A program made the position numbers and the translations under genes. A model generated the notes under the pieces. It was not told the origin of the DNA, did not search any database, and was given only the letters and a program-made list of their open reading frames with translations. A stretch of DNA of 64,000 nt from Leguminivora glycinivorella (lineage: Eukaryota; Arthropoda; Insecta; Lepidoptera; Tortricidae): contig NC_062977.1 in NCBI RefSeq assembly GCF_023078275.1, forward strand, positions 15,645,118 through 15,709,117. Reading direction: 5' to 3'. Shown in pieces: positions 1 through 10,909 of the stretch (its first letter is position 1; each line of letters opens with the position of its first letter).

Positions 1-2600
1 AGTGTGAGAAGGTTGTATTCCTGGCAGCTGTCAGAGTAAGAGGCAAATGAATTATTAAATTTGTAATTTAAATGATTAATAAACTTCCTCTGGATTCGTT
101 CAATGCGGTCTTTGTGGATGGCGTAGCAGACTGACCAAACTGGGGAAGCGTATTCTAGGACGCAGCGTACATATGCATAATAAACAATCTTAAAACTTAA
201 TAAACTCTGGAATGGTTTGCAAGTCCTCATTATAAAGCCAAGGTTACGATAGGATCTATTTACTATTAGGTCAACGTGGTCTCTCATGGTCATTTTCGCG
301 TCTAGCAGTACCCCCAAGTCGCGTACTACGTCGACTCTCTGGACTGCCGTACCATTAAAATTATAGGAAAATATAATAGGTTTCCTTTTGCGTGTAAAAC
401 TAATACATTGACATTTACTGATGCTGATTGTAATTCTATTTTCTATATAGTATCTCATAAGATTAGTAAGGTCACTTTGCAAACGCTCACAATCTGCTAA
501 AGATTTAACACGCAAGTATACTTTTTTGTCATCAGCATACAATAAATGGTGAGCATTTGTGAAACATTTATCTATATCAAAAATGTACGCATTATAAAAG
601 AGGGGACCGAGATGTGAGCCCTGAGGCACGCCAGATGATATATCAATAAAATCAGACCTGAAACCACCCACGACAACAGCTTGTGAACGATTTATGAGAT
701 ATGATTGAATCCACCTAAGTAAGTCACCGTGTATTCCGAGCATTTGAAGTTTTGAGAGCAGGATGGCGTGATCTACCCGGTCGAAAGCTTTTTCGAAGTC
801 CGTGTATACCACGTCAACCTGACCACCTCCTTCCATTTCCTTAAGAACGTGATTTGTAAAGCAGGCTAAATTAGAAACAGTGGAGCGGCCTTTAAGAAAA
901 CCGTGCTGCCTATCGGAGATACCGCGACTTATAAGGGGATAGATATGATTGAAAATAATTAGCTCAAAAACTTTACCAATGGTGTTAAGTATGGAAATGG
1001 GTCGATAGTTTTCAATATTAGTCTTAGAGCCTTTTTTATGAATGGGAATTATATGAGCTTTTTTCCACATCTTCGGAAAAGTGCAGGTCCTTAGAGAGTT
1101 ACGAAAAATTATAGATAAAGGAAGTGAAAGTGATTCTGCACAAGAATGTAAGAAAATAGGTGGAATGCCATCACATCCCGGTCCTTTTGATTTATCCAGT
1201 TCTTTTAGCAGTTTAAATACAGATTCGTTTGTTATAACAACAGCAGGAAGAGTAGACTGATGATTGAATTGAGGGTTATTTTCTGAGCTAAATGAGGATA
1301 CTGCAGGGACAAAGACACTTTCAAAAAAGGTATTAAATGCATTACATATTTCTTTACCCCCGTTGTATTCATTATGACCTAATTGAAAACTATTTGGGTA
1401 GTGCGATCCTCCTCGCTTAGATTTAACATACTTCCAAAAAACTTTAGGAGACCTCTTTATACAGGATTCCGTATTCTGAGTAAAACGTTGAAAACACTCC
1501 TGTTGCATGCGTTTCTGTCTAGCTCTAAGCAAGGTAAACTCATCGTAATCGCGTGGGTTTGCCAATCTTTTCCATCTACGATGTAGTTTTGTTTTTTCGC
1601 GCAATATTTTAATAAGAGCAGAGCTATACCATACAGGATAAGATTCGTTGTTTGGGTATGATGTAGGCACAAATAATGAAAAACATTCTTGAAGCTTGTT
1701 GTAAAAAATATGAACTGCTAAGTCTATGTCACTTGTATCTAAAATGCTCTCCCATTCTATGCTTTTAAGATGTTCGTTAATTTTTTCGTAATTACATTTG
1801 AAGAAATTAAAACGAGGAACGTTGTTAACTTTAAACGGTTTAATATATAAGTCTAATATATCAATACAAAGTGGCGGATGATAATTATCTAATTTGGATA
1901 AAGGCAAACTTTGCTTAACGAACAGTGGAAGGTTGCTAAAGCACAAATCTAATATGTTATTGCTGGTATTCGTGATAAAATTGTATTGGGTCAGCCCTAG
2001 GTATTGCATGTCTTCTACGAATGCCAATGCAGCGTTCTGATACTCACTATTACCTTGATGTTTTAAGCTAAATCCTAAATCTTTGTTCCATGAGATGCAT
2101 GGCAGATTAAAATCCCCTAATAATAAAAAATTACTTTTCGGGCACGTGGCAACCGTACGCGACATCATCGAGTTTACAGTGCTTAAGTTAAATGGTAATT
2201 TTTCCTCGTCCGGAGGTAGGTATACCACCGCTAAAATTAAGTCAGCCGAAGTTCCTAGGACACGGGCCGGTATTGTTATGCACATAGATTCAAACTCTGC
2301 GCAAAACCACTCGCGATGCACCCTGGCACATAGGCTACGGCGAGCGCATATCATTACCCCACCACCGGTACATTTATTTGTACATTGAAGATTCCTGTCA
2401 CGGCGGAAAACGTCATACCTAAAATCGCATAATTCGGTGTCTAAAATATCATCCTGTAACCAGGTTTCGGTCAACAAAATTAAATCGTAATCATTATATA
2501 AAATGTTATTATAAATTTCAAGACATTTAGTTCGAAGCCCGCGAACATTCTGGTAAAATATGTTTAAACTATTATGAGTGTTAGGTGTGTTAGCCATCAT
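1..2600 (-). CDS. LINE ORF2: AP-type endonuclease plus reverse transcriptase, partial at window edge
   Basis: I translated the complementary strand codon by codon from the ATG at 2600-2598 (a second ATG follows) and found no stop down to position 3, giving 866 codons. Residues ~13-241 are an apurinic-type endonuclease: TETW around E45, GDFN at 162-165, and a D238-x-x-H241 terminal motif. Residues ~470-745 are the reverse transcriptase: KGPGCDGIPP near 471, ENYRPIS near 530, the motif A aspartate D601 in TDFEKAFD, GVPQGSHLGP near 657, and the catalytic YADD at 688-691. All catalytic residues I can check are present. No RNase H is visible before the edge, as expected for CR1/Jockey types. The stop codon and C-terminus are off the window. 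Confidence 0.92.
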   Translation of the reverse strand, partial: MMANTPNTHNSLNIFYQNVRGLRTKCLEIYNNILYNDYDLILLTETWLQDDILDTELCDFRYDVFRRDRNLQCTNKCTGGGVMICARRSLCARVHREWFCAEFESMCITIPARVLGTSADLILAVVYLPPDEEKLPFNLSTVNSMMSRTVATCPKSNFLLLGDFNLPCISWNKDLGFSLKHQGNSEYQNAALAFVEDMQYLGLTQYNFITNTSNNILDLCFSNLPLFVKQSLPLSKLDNYHPPLCIDILDLYIKPFKVNNVPRFNFFKCNYEKINEHLKSIEWESILDTSDIDLAVHIFYNKLQECFSLFVPTSYPNNESYPVWYSSALIKILREKTKLHRRWKRLANPRDYDEFTLLRARQKRMQQECFQRFTQNTESCIKRSPKVFWKYVKSKRGGSHYPNSFQLGHNEYNGGKEICNAFNTFFESVFVPAVSSFSSENNPQFNHQSTLPAVVITNESVFKLLKELDKSKGPGCDGIPPIFLHSCAESLSLPLSIIFRNSLRTCTFPKMWKKAHIIPIHKKGSKTNIENYRPISILNTIGKVFELIIFNHIYPLISRGISDRQHGFLKGRSTVSNLACFTNHVLKEMEGGGQVDVVYTDFEKAFDRVDHAILLSKLQMLGIHGDLLRWIQSYLINRSQAVVVGGFRSDFIDISSGVPQGSHLGPLFYNAYIFDIDKCFTNAHHLLYADDKKVYLRVKSLADCERLQSDLTNLMRYYIENRITISISKCQCISFTRKRKPIIFSYNFNGTAVQRVDVVRDLGVLLDAKMTMRDHVDLIVNRSYRNLGFIMRTCKPFQSLLSFKIVYYAYVRCVLEYASPVWSVCYAIHKDRIERIQRKFINHLNYKFNNSFASYSDSCQEYNLLT

Positions 2601-3276
2601 AAATACACGTAAAGATAATTAGTACCATGATTGCTATTTTATAACTATAACTAGCTCTGTAGGTAAATGTAATATAACGTTGAATATAACATAGCGAATT
2701 ATGAAATGACATTAATATGATATAGTTGGTTTTCTTACAGTATTTTGTGTATATAAGTAATTGTTTGAGAGAATTAAAACTGCGATAGTAAACGGGCCTA
2801 TCATATATCTTTTCAATCAGTAGTTTAAATAATATGGAATATGGTAATTCATCATTATTATAAAAATAACAGACTGCGAAGCATACAAAAATAGACCTAA
2901 TTGTGGGAGCATTAGGGTTACAAATCTTATGAGTCAATGACAAGAAAGACGAAGTTAGTGAGAAGCGATGCGATATCAAGATGTAGGTAAAAATATGGAA
3001 GGAAGGGTTGTTTACATAAACAGCTTGGGAAATTACGATCGATGTTATTAAGATAGGTATCATCGTATAGGCCTTGGGTTTAAGTGCGATTATTACTAAT
3101 AGAAAACTTAAATGTGTACCGAAATGAAATATATAATACGTATACAAGTTGTCTTGTGCGTTACGTTTACTATTAGTACTCACATAATTTATCCTGTAGA
3201 TATGGTAATTGTTTTCCAAAACAGATGTTAGTACACATAAGAACATGAGTGATGAGGAAAATCCTAACAAAATCAT
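2590..3276 (-). CDS. Open frame of 228 codons between LINE ORF1 and ORF2; function unknown
   Basis: This ATG-started frame begins 22 bases after the ORF1 stop and overlaps the ORF2 start by 11 bases in another frame. I do not recognise the product. It contains several long hydrophobic stretches (residues ~1-20, ~50-95 and ~210-225) that could be membrane segments, and it is rich in Ile, Tyr, Leu and Ser. AT-rich non-coding DNA can give hydrophobic frames by chance, but 228 codons without a stop are unusual for such DNA. It may be an extra gene of this retrotransposon family or just an open spacer. Confidence 0.35.
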   Translation of the reverse strand: MILLGFSSSLMFLCVLTSVLENNYHIYRINYVSTNSKRNAQDNLYTYYIFHFGTHLSFLLVIIALKPKAYTMIPILITSIVISQAVYVNNPSFHIFTYILISHRFSLTSSFLSLTHKICNPNAPTIRSIFVCFAVCYFYNNDELPYSILFKLLIEKIYDRPVYYRSFNSLKQLLIYTKYCKKTNYIILMSFHNSLCYIQRYITFTYRASYSYKIAIMVLIIFTCIYDG

Positions 3277-3297
3277 TAAACCTATAGAATAGTTAAG

Positions 3298-4305
3298 TCA
3301 TCGGATTTTTTTTAGGTCACTGGTGTCTCTCACGAGAATAATGGGTGATTTATCTGATTTTCTCACAAAAATCTTGCAGTTCCGTACCCACACGTACTTA
3401 TAATTCGCCGCTTCAGCTGCATTTTTTGTGTCTTTGCGTAACTGTTTATAGAAAGGGATTAAATGCTCGTTAATATAAATTTTACGGGGTTCTCCCGGCA
3501 TGCCGACGTCAGTGGTAGTAATTCCTTTCTTCTTGCGAATAGAAGAGATGATACTATCCTTAATGAGCAGAGAGCTCAGTTGAACGACGATGTTTCTCGG
3601 CCTTCCTGTTACTTCCATTCGTGGTTGGACACGATTGACGTGGGCTATGTTCTCGGCGGTAACATCGACGCCGGCGGCCTTGCAGATATTTATGACGCAG
3701 GTCGATAAATTCTCGTTTTTGTTCTCTGGAATGCCGACGATTTCCAAGTTAAGAAGGCGATCACGCTGCTGAAGTACGTAATGCTCTAGTTGAAACTCTT
3801 CATGTGATTTTTTTAGTGAAGACACCTCATGCTCTAACACGTCTATTTTTTTTACACTGTGTTCAACTGATACTACGCGGGAATCGAGGGCGTCCTGCCT
3901 CTGGGAGTGAAAATTAAGGGAATCCTTGATTTCGACTACCTCGGCTTTTGTTTGATTATGCTCCACTATGAGATTATCAGTTGTAGTTTTTATGTTAGCC
4001 AGCTGGTCCTTAATGTCAGAAACATCCGACTTCATTCCGAACAGGTCGCTTTTATGAGATCGGCTCATGTCCATAAGGGTCTTGATGTCCTGACGCAGTT
4101 CGAAGAGGTCATTTTTAATATCACTATCGAAGTCTGGTTGTTTACGTTTCCGCAAACTAATTTGTGTGTTCACGAGATTATCAGATGGTAGTTTGCTTAA
4201 ATCCGGTTGCGAGCCGGTAGGATTACCGCCGGACGACAAATTCACCTTCATTGTATTTTCGACCGTGTCTCCAAGTGATAGTTGTGGTGATTGCTTGCCA
4301 GACAT
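3298..4305 (-). CDS. LINE ORF1: coiled coil plus baculovirus FP-like C-terminal domain
   Basis: The most upstream ATG in frame is at 4305-4303 (MSGKQSP...); codons above it lack an ATG, so the product is 335 residues. A charged, disordered N-terminus runs to ~residue 60, with a basic RKRK patch. A long heptad-like coiled coil covers ~62-185. The region ~190-320 (LEIVGIPE, then HVNRV, later YINEHL and a KYVWVRNCKIFVRK stretch) resembles the FP-type domain found in many insect LINE ORF1 proteins. By family it should bind the element RNA and form trimers or multimers with ORF2 product. No zinc knuckle is seen, unlike the ORF1 of the LINE at 52 kb. The frame is uninterrupted. Confidence 0.85.
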   Translation of the reverse strand: MSGKQSPQLSLGDTVENTMKVNLSSGGNPTGSQPDLSKLPSDNLVNTQISLRKRKQPDFDSDIKNDLFELRQDIKTLMDMSRSHKSDLFGMKSDVSDIKDQLANIKTTTDNLIVEHNQTKAEVVEIKDSLNFHSQRQDALDSRVVSVEHSVKKIDVLEHEVSSLKKSHEEFQLEHYVLQQRDRLLNLEIVGIPENKNENLSTCVINICKAAGVDVTAENIAHVNRVQPRMEVTGRPRNIVVQLSSLLIKDSIISSIRKKKGITTTDVGMPGEPRKIYINEHLIPFYKQLRKDTKNAAEAANYKYVWVRNCKIFVRKSDKSPIILVRDTSDLKKIR

Positions 4306-4594
4306 GTCGCCGTCGTTATCTCGACGAATACGTTGCACACACGGTAATGACTTAAAAATGATATTATGAATGATTAAGATCCGAACGTACGTTGATGCAC
4401 TTAAGGTCGATTACAGGAAGTTCACAAATTTAAATGATTTAATAGTTTTGAGAGTTAACTAATGGGGGCTTGCGACACGTCCACCGCGATCGAGTGATGC
4501 GAGCGTACCAGAATTAATTTACATTTGCCAGGTAGATACAACTCAAAATTGTAAAAACAACCTGTGTATCGATTATGGTTAAGTATATTTAATC

Positions 4595-5502
4595 TAGAGA
4601 TGGGCCGAATATTCGGTAAATATTCGGTATTCGGCATATTCGGCAAGTTTTTCAATGTTCGTATTCGGCCGAATAGTTCGGTTTTATTGCCGAATATTTA
4701 CCGAATAAACAATAGTTATTTGTTATACAAGGGGGCAAAGTTGTATTTTAACGCCGAGTGTGGAATTGAAAAACGAGCAAGTGAAAGGATTCTACAGTTG
4801 AACCACGAGCGAAGCGAGTGGTTCGAGAATAGAATCCTGAACTTGCGAGTTTTTTAACACACGAGAAGTAAAATACATTTGCACCCGAGTGTAACACAAA
4901 ACTTTTCCCCTCACTATAGCGAGGAAACTACAACGCAAAAAATGCGTTTATCACTGCTTCCAGTAGTTCCACAGGTGGTAAATCATCTTTATTACTAGAT
5001 TCACCTACTTTCATCAATTTTGAAGCAGTTAATTTGACTTTATTCAAGGTCAAATTACTTTACTCACTAGTGGATAAAATGCGTTTTTACCCGCTGGTAT
5101 TAAAGGACAAAACACGTGTTTCCGAGCTAGTGAGGGGAAAAGTAAATAAATAGCGTAAGTTTTTTCGTAATTCATCGGATAATGACATCCTATTTCAACA
5201 TTCTAAGAAACCACCAAAGGGAGTTAAAATATAAGTACCTACAATAATTAATTAATTGTTTTAAAAATAAAATAACGTAGCTTAAGATACAAAACCAAAT
5301 TGTTCTTATGCACTAAATTATAGGAACATTAAGAGCCTTAGTACCCATTACTTACCAATCATTGAAAAGTTTTTAACTCTAAGTCAGGATTTAAAATATA
5401 GCGGAACTGAATATTCGGCCGAATGTTCGGTTCGGTAACATCTGAACCGAATGTTCGGCCGAATATTCGTATTCGGCAAAGTCCGTATTCGGCCCATCTC
5501 TA
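4595..5502. mobile_element. hAT-type MITE (family rich in ATTCGG), 908 bp, with nested repeat
   Basis: Both ends read tagagatgggcc in inverted orientation, and the copy is flanked by the perfect 8-bp direct repeat atttaatc (4587-4594 and 5503-5510). An 8-bp duplication with a T/CA-type end is the mark of hAT transposition. Subterminal DNA is filled with short palindromic ATTCGGC motifs. No coding frame is present. A second repeat (4710-5141) sits inside it. A shorter sister copy lies at 31920-32389. Confidence 0.88.
4710..5141 (+). mobile_element. Unclassified 432-bp repeat with hairpins, nested in the hAT MITE
   Basis: Comparison with the uninterrupted MITE at 31920-32389 shows that this segment is an insertion. 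It runs from caatagttatttg to gctagtgaggggaaaa. The same segment occurs in inverse orientation at 13882-14315 and truncated at 39515-39758 plus 42592-42642. It contains a hairpin around gaaccac/gtggttc and paired ggattctat/atagaatcc arms. It has no coding frame, no clear terminal inverted repeat and no clear target duplication, so its class is undecided (Helitron-like is possible). Confidence 0.7.
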
Positions 5503-5510
5503 ATTTAATC

Positions 5511-7312
5511 TATATTTATTTATTTTATTTCAAATACGTTACACAGTATGTCAGTAAAAACCAAAGCACTTAGTATCTAAGAATACATAAAAGCATAAAA
5601 AATCAACGTCTGTCCGGGCGTAGAATTCGGCAGGTTGCCCCGGAAAGAATATGATGAATAAAAATATGTTTGTTATTCTGAAAAAACTTTTTCATAATTT
5701 TGTAAAACACTCTGTATCCTATCCACATAATAAAACGACTCGTTAACCTTGTTCCTCGCTGCACTTCTCAAACTGGAACGATCGCTTTTATATCGATGTA
5801 TTAATTCCTAAACCATAAACTTTGCCACGTTATTTGTACCTAATCTTCGTATTAAACCTTTTCATATTAGCAGGGACAACTGACCCTTTAATATAACAGC
5901 CTCAAGTACTATTCTTGCAGCAAATATTTCAATTTTTCTTTTAATAATATTTGTATTATCGCTTGCTGATGTTTTATTATAACAACATTTTGTTAATATG
6001 CTCAATGTCAGACATAATAAAGATATATTTAATAGCCCATAAACTAAGTTGATAAAAATTATTTATTTTTAACAACACATCATGTTGCAACAAAAGAGCA
6101 TCGTTCATCAGGTAAACACATATACCAGTAAAAATATATTCAATTTATCTGCCAATGTTATTCAATGGCACAGAATCAATCTTTACTCGCCTGAAGCACG
6201 AAATCTTACACAAGTCTCACGCTCAATTGAGTTGTCAATGACGGTCATTTATTATATTTTCTACCGGTAAATAAATACGATATAATCTCGATGATTCACG
6301 AATCCCAGACACGATTAAGATTCAAGTATCACGAAACGGCTGATGATGGGCGCGGTCGAAATTTGGAGGCCAATCCGAAATTACGATTTCATATATATTA
6401 CACAACACATTGTTTTTGTCTCTGAACTCGGACTTATTCGCACACATATTGGCGTGAGAGAGATGAACGGATAACGAAATGGCGTCAATTGAACACCGAC
6501 ATGTAAGTTCGAATTGTCTACTTGCAAAGCATGTATCATGTTGAAAGTGAGACAGGGTTGGCAACTGACACATTTTTTATGACAGTAAATTAACTAAAAA
6601 TAAAAATACTTTCATCAGATAACATATAGGTTACGCGTAGGTACGTTTAGTAAAACGTAAAGTTTAAAATAGCAGTGAGACCGCAAAATGTACACGTTGC
6701 TAAAAGTTTCAAAGAACTGGGAAAAGTTTCAGGTAATTTTAGGATTTAAATAGAATATTACAAAATAAGACTAGATTTTTTGTCATGTCAAGCACATGTA
6801 GGAGTAGGTATTTATGCAAAACAGTGGAAATCTAGAATAGCTAATGATTTAAGCATTATAAAAAGTAAGATACCCTTGATTTTATTAATTCATAATATAA
6901 GTAGTGACATTAATTATGTAAATGATTTAAAGATAGGATAAATCTTATCTAGGCTATTTTACTATACTTAAAATAAAATATTTTATGCAGTGCACGAAAT
7001 CAAGCACCACATAATTAAAAGAAAAACATGGAAAGTAGTTATTTTTGAACATAATTTCTATTTAATAAGTCAAAGAGAAAGATATAAAGTAAATGAATTG
7101 ACCGTGACGTCACTTCTCAGTCTTCATAGTCATTCCATATTAACAAATCGTTTTGTCAGTTCTTAAAAAGAATCTCATTTGATTAGAAGGAAACTAGCCT
7201 ATAAGCAAGTACATTATATTTATTATCTCACCTAAATTCCTACGATTACTTAACTTGATTCGTAAATTTTAAAAATGTTACATCGCTTTAGCGTAGGCCT
7301 ACTATTTACATA
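5511..7312. other. No gene recognised
   Basis: AT-rich DNA with only short, codon-poor open frames. I see no conserved domain, splice-bounded exon or clear repeat boundary here. Confidence 0.5.
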
Positions 7313-7657
7313 TACAGCGTGTGGATTCCATACGGGCGAATAATGTATCCAGTTATAGTATCTGACCATACGAATCGTATAGGATAATCATTTTGCTAAA
7401 AAGTGTTATTAATTAAGAGTAATTAATTTTTTTAATCTGACCGAGCAGCAATGTAATTTGATATGACATAAACGTCATGTCGTAATGACGTTTAGGTACG
7501 TACGCTAATTGATGTGGACGTAATACATTGCGTGCTGAATTATTATGTATGAAAAAAATACCTCGCTTATTCAAAATAAAAACCATGTAGTTAGACTCCT
7601 TAGGTCCGATACTAATCGTTATTAAAATATTCGCCCGTACGGAATACACACGCTGTA
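7313..7657. mobile_element. MITE with CAGCGTGTG ends, TA target (Tc1/mariner type)
   Basis: The left end cagcgtgtggattcc at 7315 is repeated, inverted and with a few mismatches, at the right end near 7627-7655. TA dinucleotides flank both ends (7313-7314 and 7656-7657). There is no transposase frame, so it is non-autonomous. Confidence 0.65.
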
Positions 7658-7809
7658 TGCATACATTGAGGACATTTTGTAATTAATCCAATTATACTTT
7701 CTTACTAAATTAATGATAATTGTAATTAAATTGTAGGACGCTATTACACAATAAATAAACAGTTAATAATAGTAACCCAAATAAATAAGATTCAATTATA
7801 AATATAAAT

Positions 7810-8052
7810 ATTATAGGACGTTCTTACACAGATTGACCGAGTCCCACGGTAAGCTCAAGAAGGCTTGTGTTGTGGGTACTCAGACAACGATATAATTATA
7901 TAATATACAAATACTTATATACATAGAAAACATCCATGACTCAGGAACAAATATCTGTGCTCATCACACAAATAAATGCCCTTACCGGGATTCGAACCTG
8001 GGACCGCGGCTTAGCAGGCAGGGTCACTACACGCTAGGCCAGACCGGTCGTC
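7810..8052 (-). mobile_element. tRNA-derived SINE
   Basis: Read on the complement, the head gacgaccggtct leads to a degraded A box, then a B box (ggttcgaatcc) with the flanking acceptor-like bases. The body and tail match the copy at 15316. The 3' region is AT-rich. RNA polymerase III promoter boxes mark it as tRNA-derived; the head does not fold as a complete tRNA, so it is not a tRNA gene. Confidence 0.8.
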
Positions 8053-9061
8053 AAATTAAACATAGCATGTCTTTATATGTATATATATAAAGTCACGCCT
8101 GTACTCCCAAAAGTCATAGACAGAACACATGAAACTGCTCAAATCCTTATCTAGATTATAAACTTTATACATACAAGTTAGGTACCTATGCAATTTACGT
8201 TACTAAGTAGTTTAGTTACTTGTCATATCATATGGGCTATGGAAGTCACCCAAGTGGTAAATATGTACGTGGATTAGGATCTACGTAAGTACCTATTTTT
8301 ATAAATAAATATTGATCTAGGAAAAAAATAAAATAATTATCTAATGTAGAAAAAACTTAGGTATATGACTGAATTCAAAATGTATGTATAGTACAGTATA
8401 GTCGCCCTATTACCCTAAGTGCCACGAACAAGGGGAATGCGTCGATACATTTGCCCATAAAATGATCGGAATGAATATCTCGATCATTTTTATCGGCAGT
8501 TGTATTATTAATTGAGCTCTTTTATTTCTTTATGATATCATGTTTCTTGCAAAAAATCAGTGACAGCCCTATGCGAGTGACGTCATGCACCATTGACCCG
8601 CCGCGCCGTGCCTAGTAACAGAATTTACACACAAAAAGAATAAACGTCTTGACTTTTAATACAAATAATTATAGTATACAGGTAAATACATATATTGAAT
8701 TTATTTACAAGCTGGTAAATAATGTGTTGATACTGTTGATGAGCAAGCAATTGTTTCATTTTCCTTAATTTATTATTGTGCTATTTATATTATTACGTAG
8801 GTACCTAGGTACTATGAAATTAGTGATTATGATAATGATTGTGTTTTGTCTATTTTTATATTATACAATATTCATGTATTATTTAAATACTACATGTAAA
8901 TAAGATCATATTTTGTCAATACAAGCTTTGCATTTTGAATACATTCTCAAATTCTGATGCCTATCGTAATTTGAGCTAATTTAACGTCTCTTTCTAGGAA
9001 ATTAATACTTAATGAAATGACAGAAAATTGATGGAAACGACTGAATGAAGTGTTAGTAGGC
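8053..9061. other. No gene recognised
   Basis: AT-rich intergenic DNA. No supported gene or repeat boundary was found. Confidence 0.45.
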
Positions 9062-9146
9062 AAATCTTATTTGACCCCCCAAAAGGCCCCGGGCCTTTAC
9101 CACGTGACCCCCCCCTGGGCTCGAAGCTGGATCCGCGCTTGCAATT
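9062..9146 (-). mobile_element. Truncated copy of the GCGCGGATCC hAT-type MITE
   Basis: The C-tract segments (gaccccccc, ggcctttaccacgtgac) and the right end ctggatccgcgcttg match the complete copy at 51284-51445. The other end is missing. Confidence 0.6.
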
Positions 9147-9526
9147 GACCACGTGAAAACATGGTGTTATTCACGAGCCAGGCAATAGTTTTAAAGTTGA
9201 TTTTCAACATTTCTTTTATCTCCGGTTCTAAAAATCCGAGGTTATAAATATTTTCAGCAAACAGTCGGGCGTGATATTTTGTCGAATGATCGATGTAAAC
9301 AAATGACTGTTTGACTACTTATATATCTACAGGCTGATGTTAAATAACCTAGGTAATTAGGTATAGGTTCTGAATGCGAATAATGCTGAAAACTGAAGGC
9401 AGGACACTTTATATGCATCTGAAGTTAACATTGAGTTCACAACATAAGGCATAAATTTTTAATTGACAGTGTGCCAAAAGATTAGCTATAGATAAGGGCT
9501 ATGCCTCGTAAAGCTTTTCAAGCGGT

Positions 9527-9706
9527 AAGAGGTTGCGCCCACGGGCGACAAAGTTGTTCGGCGACTTTTTTGTCGCTCACATCTAGTCTATAGGATAGTA
9601 TGAAAGTGGATAGACCAGCAAGTGTGCGTACTCTCATACTATCCCATAGACTAGATGTGAGCGACAAAAAAGGCGCCGAGCAACTTCGTCGCCCGTGGGC
9701 GCGCAC
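9527..9706. mobile_element. Palindromic MITE, ~180 bp
   Basis: Left arm tgcgcccacgggcgacaaag and following bases through tctagtctataggatagtat reappear inverted on the right, ending cgtcgcccgtgggcgcgca. Arms are about 80 bases with few mismatches and a short spacer, so a transcript would form a long hairpin. Confidence 0.75.
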
Positions 9707-9789
9707 CCATATGGTTTAAAAAAAAACAGGGTAATCATTCTGAATAACTCCTAATAAGAATGATGATAAACATTAATAATTAACACACA

Positions 9790-9967
9790 TCCATACTAAT
9801 ATTATAAATGGAAAACTGTGTGTGTCTGTTTGTTTGTCTGTCTTTCACGGCAAAACGGAGCGACGAATTGACTAGATTTTTAAGTGGAGATACTTGAAGG
9901 GCTGGAAAAGTGACATAGACTACTTTTGTTTCTTTCTAACGCGAGCGAAGCCGTGGGCAAAAGCTAG
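9790..9967 (+). mobile_element. Non-autonomous Helitron, Lep1 type
   Basis: Starts tccatactaatattataaa and ends with a GC-rich hairpin region (gcgagcgaagcc) followed by gcaaaagctag. The copy is preceded by A and followed by T with no target duplication. TC start, CTAG end and A|T junction are the Helitron marks. Two more copies are at 26637-27661 (interrupted) and 35527-35608 (internally deleted, inverse). Confidence 0.85.
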
Positions 9968-10067
9968 TATTTATATAAGGGTTGCCTCTTAGGAGTCTTA
10001 GGTACCTACTGCAAATTTGAAATAAAAAGGGTAGGCTCAACAATGAGACAAGTAATTGCCTTTTAGG

Positions 10068-10208
10068 TAAGGTGCATTAGGGTAATTCCGAAAATCGTCT
10101 AATTTCGAACTTCGCACAAAAATCACCATTATTTCCATCTCATCAAGATTCCCCTTTCGGAATTACCAGAGCATTTCTGTCACTCGGAATTACCCTAATG
10201 CACCTTAC
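10068..10208. mobile_element. MITE with AAGGTGCATTAGGGTAATTC ends
   Basis: The 24-base end aaggtgcattagggtaattc... is repeated as its inverse at 10185-10208. The ~140-bp body is non-coding. Confidence 0.7.
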
Positions 10209-10734
10209 TATCAGCTGAGGTGAAGGAGGCAAGTTCCACAATTAAAACTAACAACAGAAGTGCTCACCCCTTACCCTTTCAATTCGTACATTATTAAAGC
10301 ATATGAAGTATAATAATGGTGCATACTGTATATGTTTGTGCTATTTACACTAGCAGAGAACCTCCAAGGCTGGCCATTGTGCTAAACAAGAGCGCAAACA
10401 CCCTTGAGTGGCGAGAGCGAGACCTGCCGTTTTTGTGTCAGCCTGTATGTTCGGTCTACAAGTTATCGCCTATGTACCTAGTCATAGTACATATGTACTA
10501 TACACACACCGTGTAGTAGTAGGAATCAAGAAAAGTTTATATGGCATTTTACTCTTCTAATACGATGAGGAATACGTTTTAAAAATTATTCGGTTTCCTT
10601 TTGTTACACCGTGTAGATATGTACAGCCAGAAAAGTATCTACCTACCATATTTTGATGATGAACAAACAGAGATGTCTTTGTATGTAACTAATTAAGTAA
10701 CAGTACGTGTAACAGCTTTTTTGACAACGAAGAG

Positions 10735-10905
10735 ATACAGGGTGGCTAGCCGAATGGCACAATCGCTCACGAAACGCTCACGAAACGAAGCGCTAGTAGA
10801 TATCTATCTCTATCGCGCTTGCGTATTGGCGCGACAGAGCCAGCGGCGTATCGCTTTCGTTTGGCGTCGGAGAAATGCCATTCGGCTACGGGGCCAGGTA
10901 TCATA
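10735..10905. mobile_element. Palindromic MITE, family with GTAGCCGAATGGCA ends (copy 1)
   Basis: The ends read gctagccgaatggca and, inverted, gccattcggctacgg. The interior holds tatcgctc-type motifs and cacgaaacg repeats. Four copies are in the window (here, 26345, 43170, 51190). Confidence 0.75.
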
Positions 10906-10909
10906 TTTG

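Larger units (their letters stand above)
1..4400 (-). mobile_element. Non-LTR retrotransposon, CR1/Jockey group, 3' end beyond the window
   Basis: The element is read on the minus strand. Order from its 5' side is ORF1 (4305-3298), a ~700-base inter-ORF stretch holding another open frame, then ORF2 from 2600 to the window edge. ORF2 supplies endonuclease and reverse transcriptase for target-primed reverse transcription. The ORF1 product is expected to bind RNA. Both ORFs are open, which suggests a young copy. The 5' boundary is not defined; a value near 4400 is an estimate from the end of ORF1. The 3' UTR and tail lie outside the window. Clade placement comes from reading motifs, not from a tree. 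Confidence 0.85.

Noticed and set aside
1383..2388. Plus- and minus-strand short frames in the left LINE
   Set aside because: They lie in other frames of the ORF2 that I translated on the complement; no independent support.
4564..4857. 97-residue open frame
   Set aside because: It crosses the boundary between the hAT MITE and the nested repeat and consists of repeat DNA.
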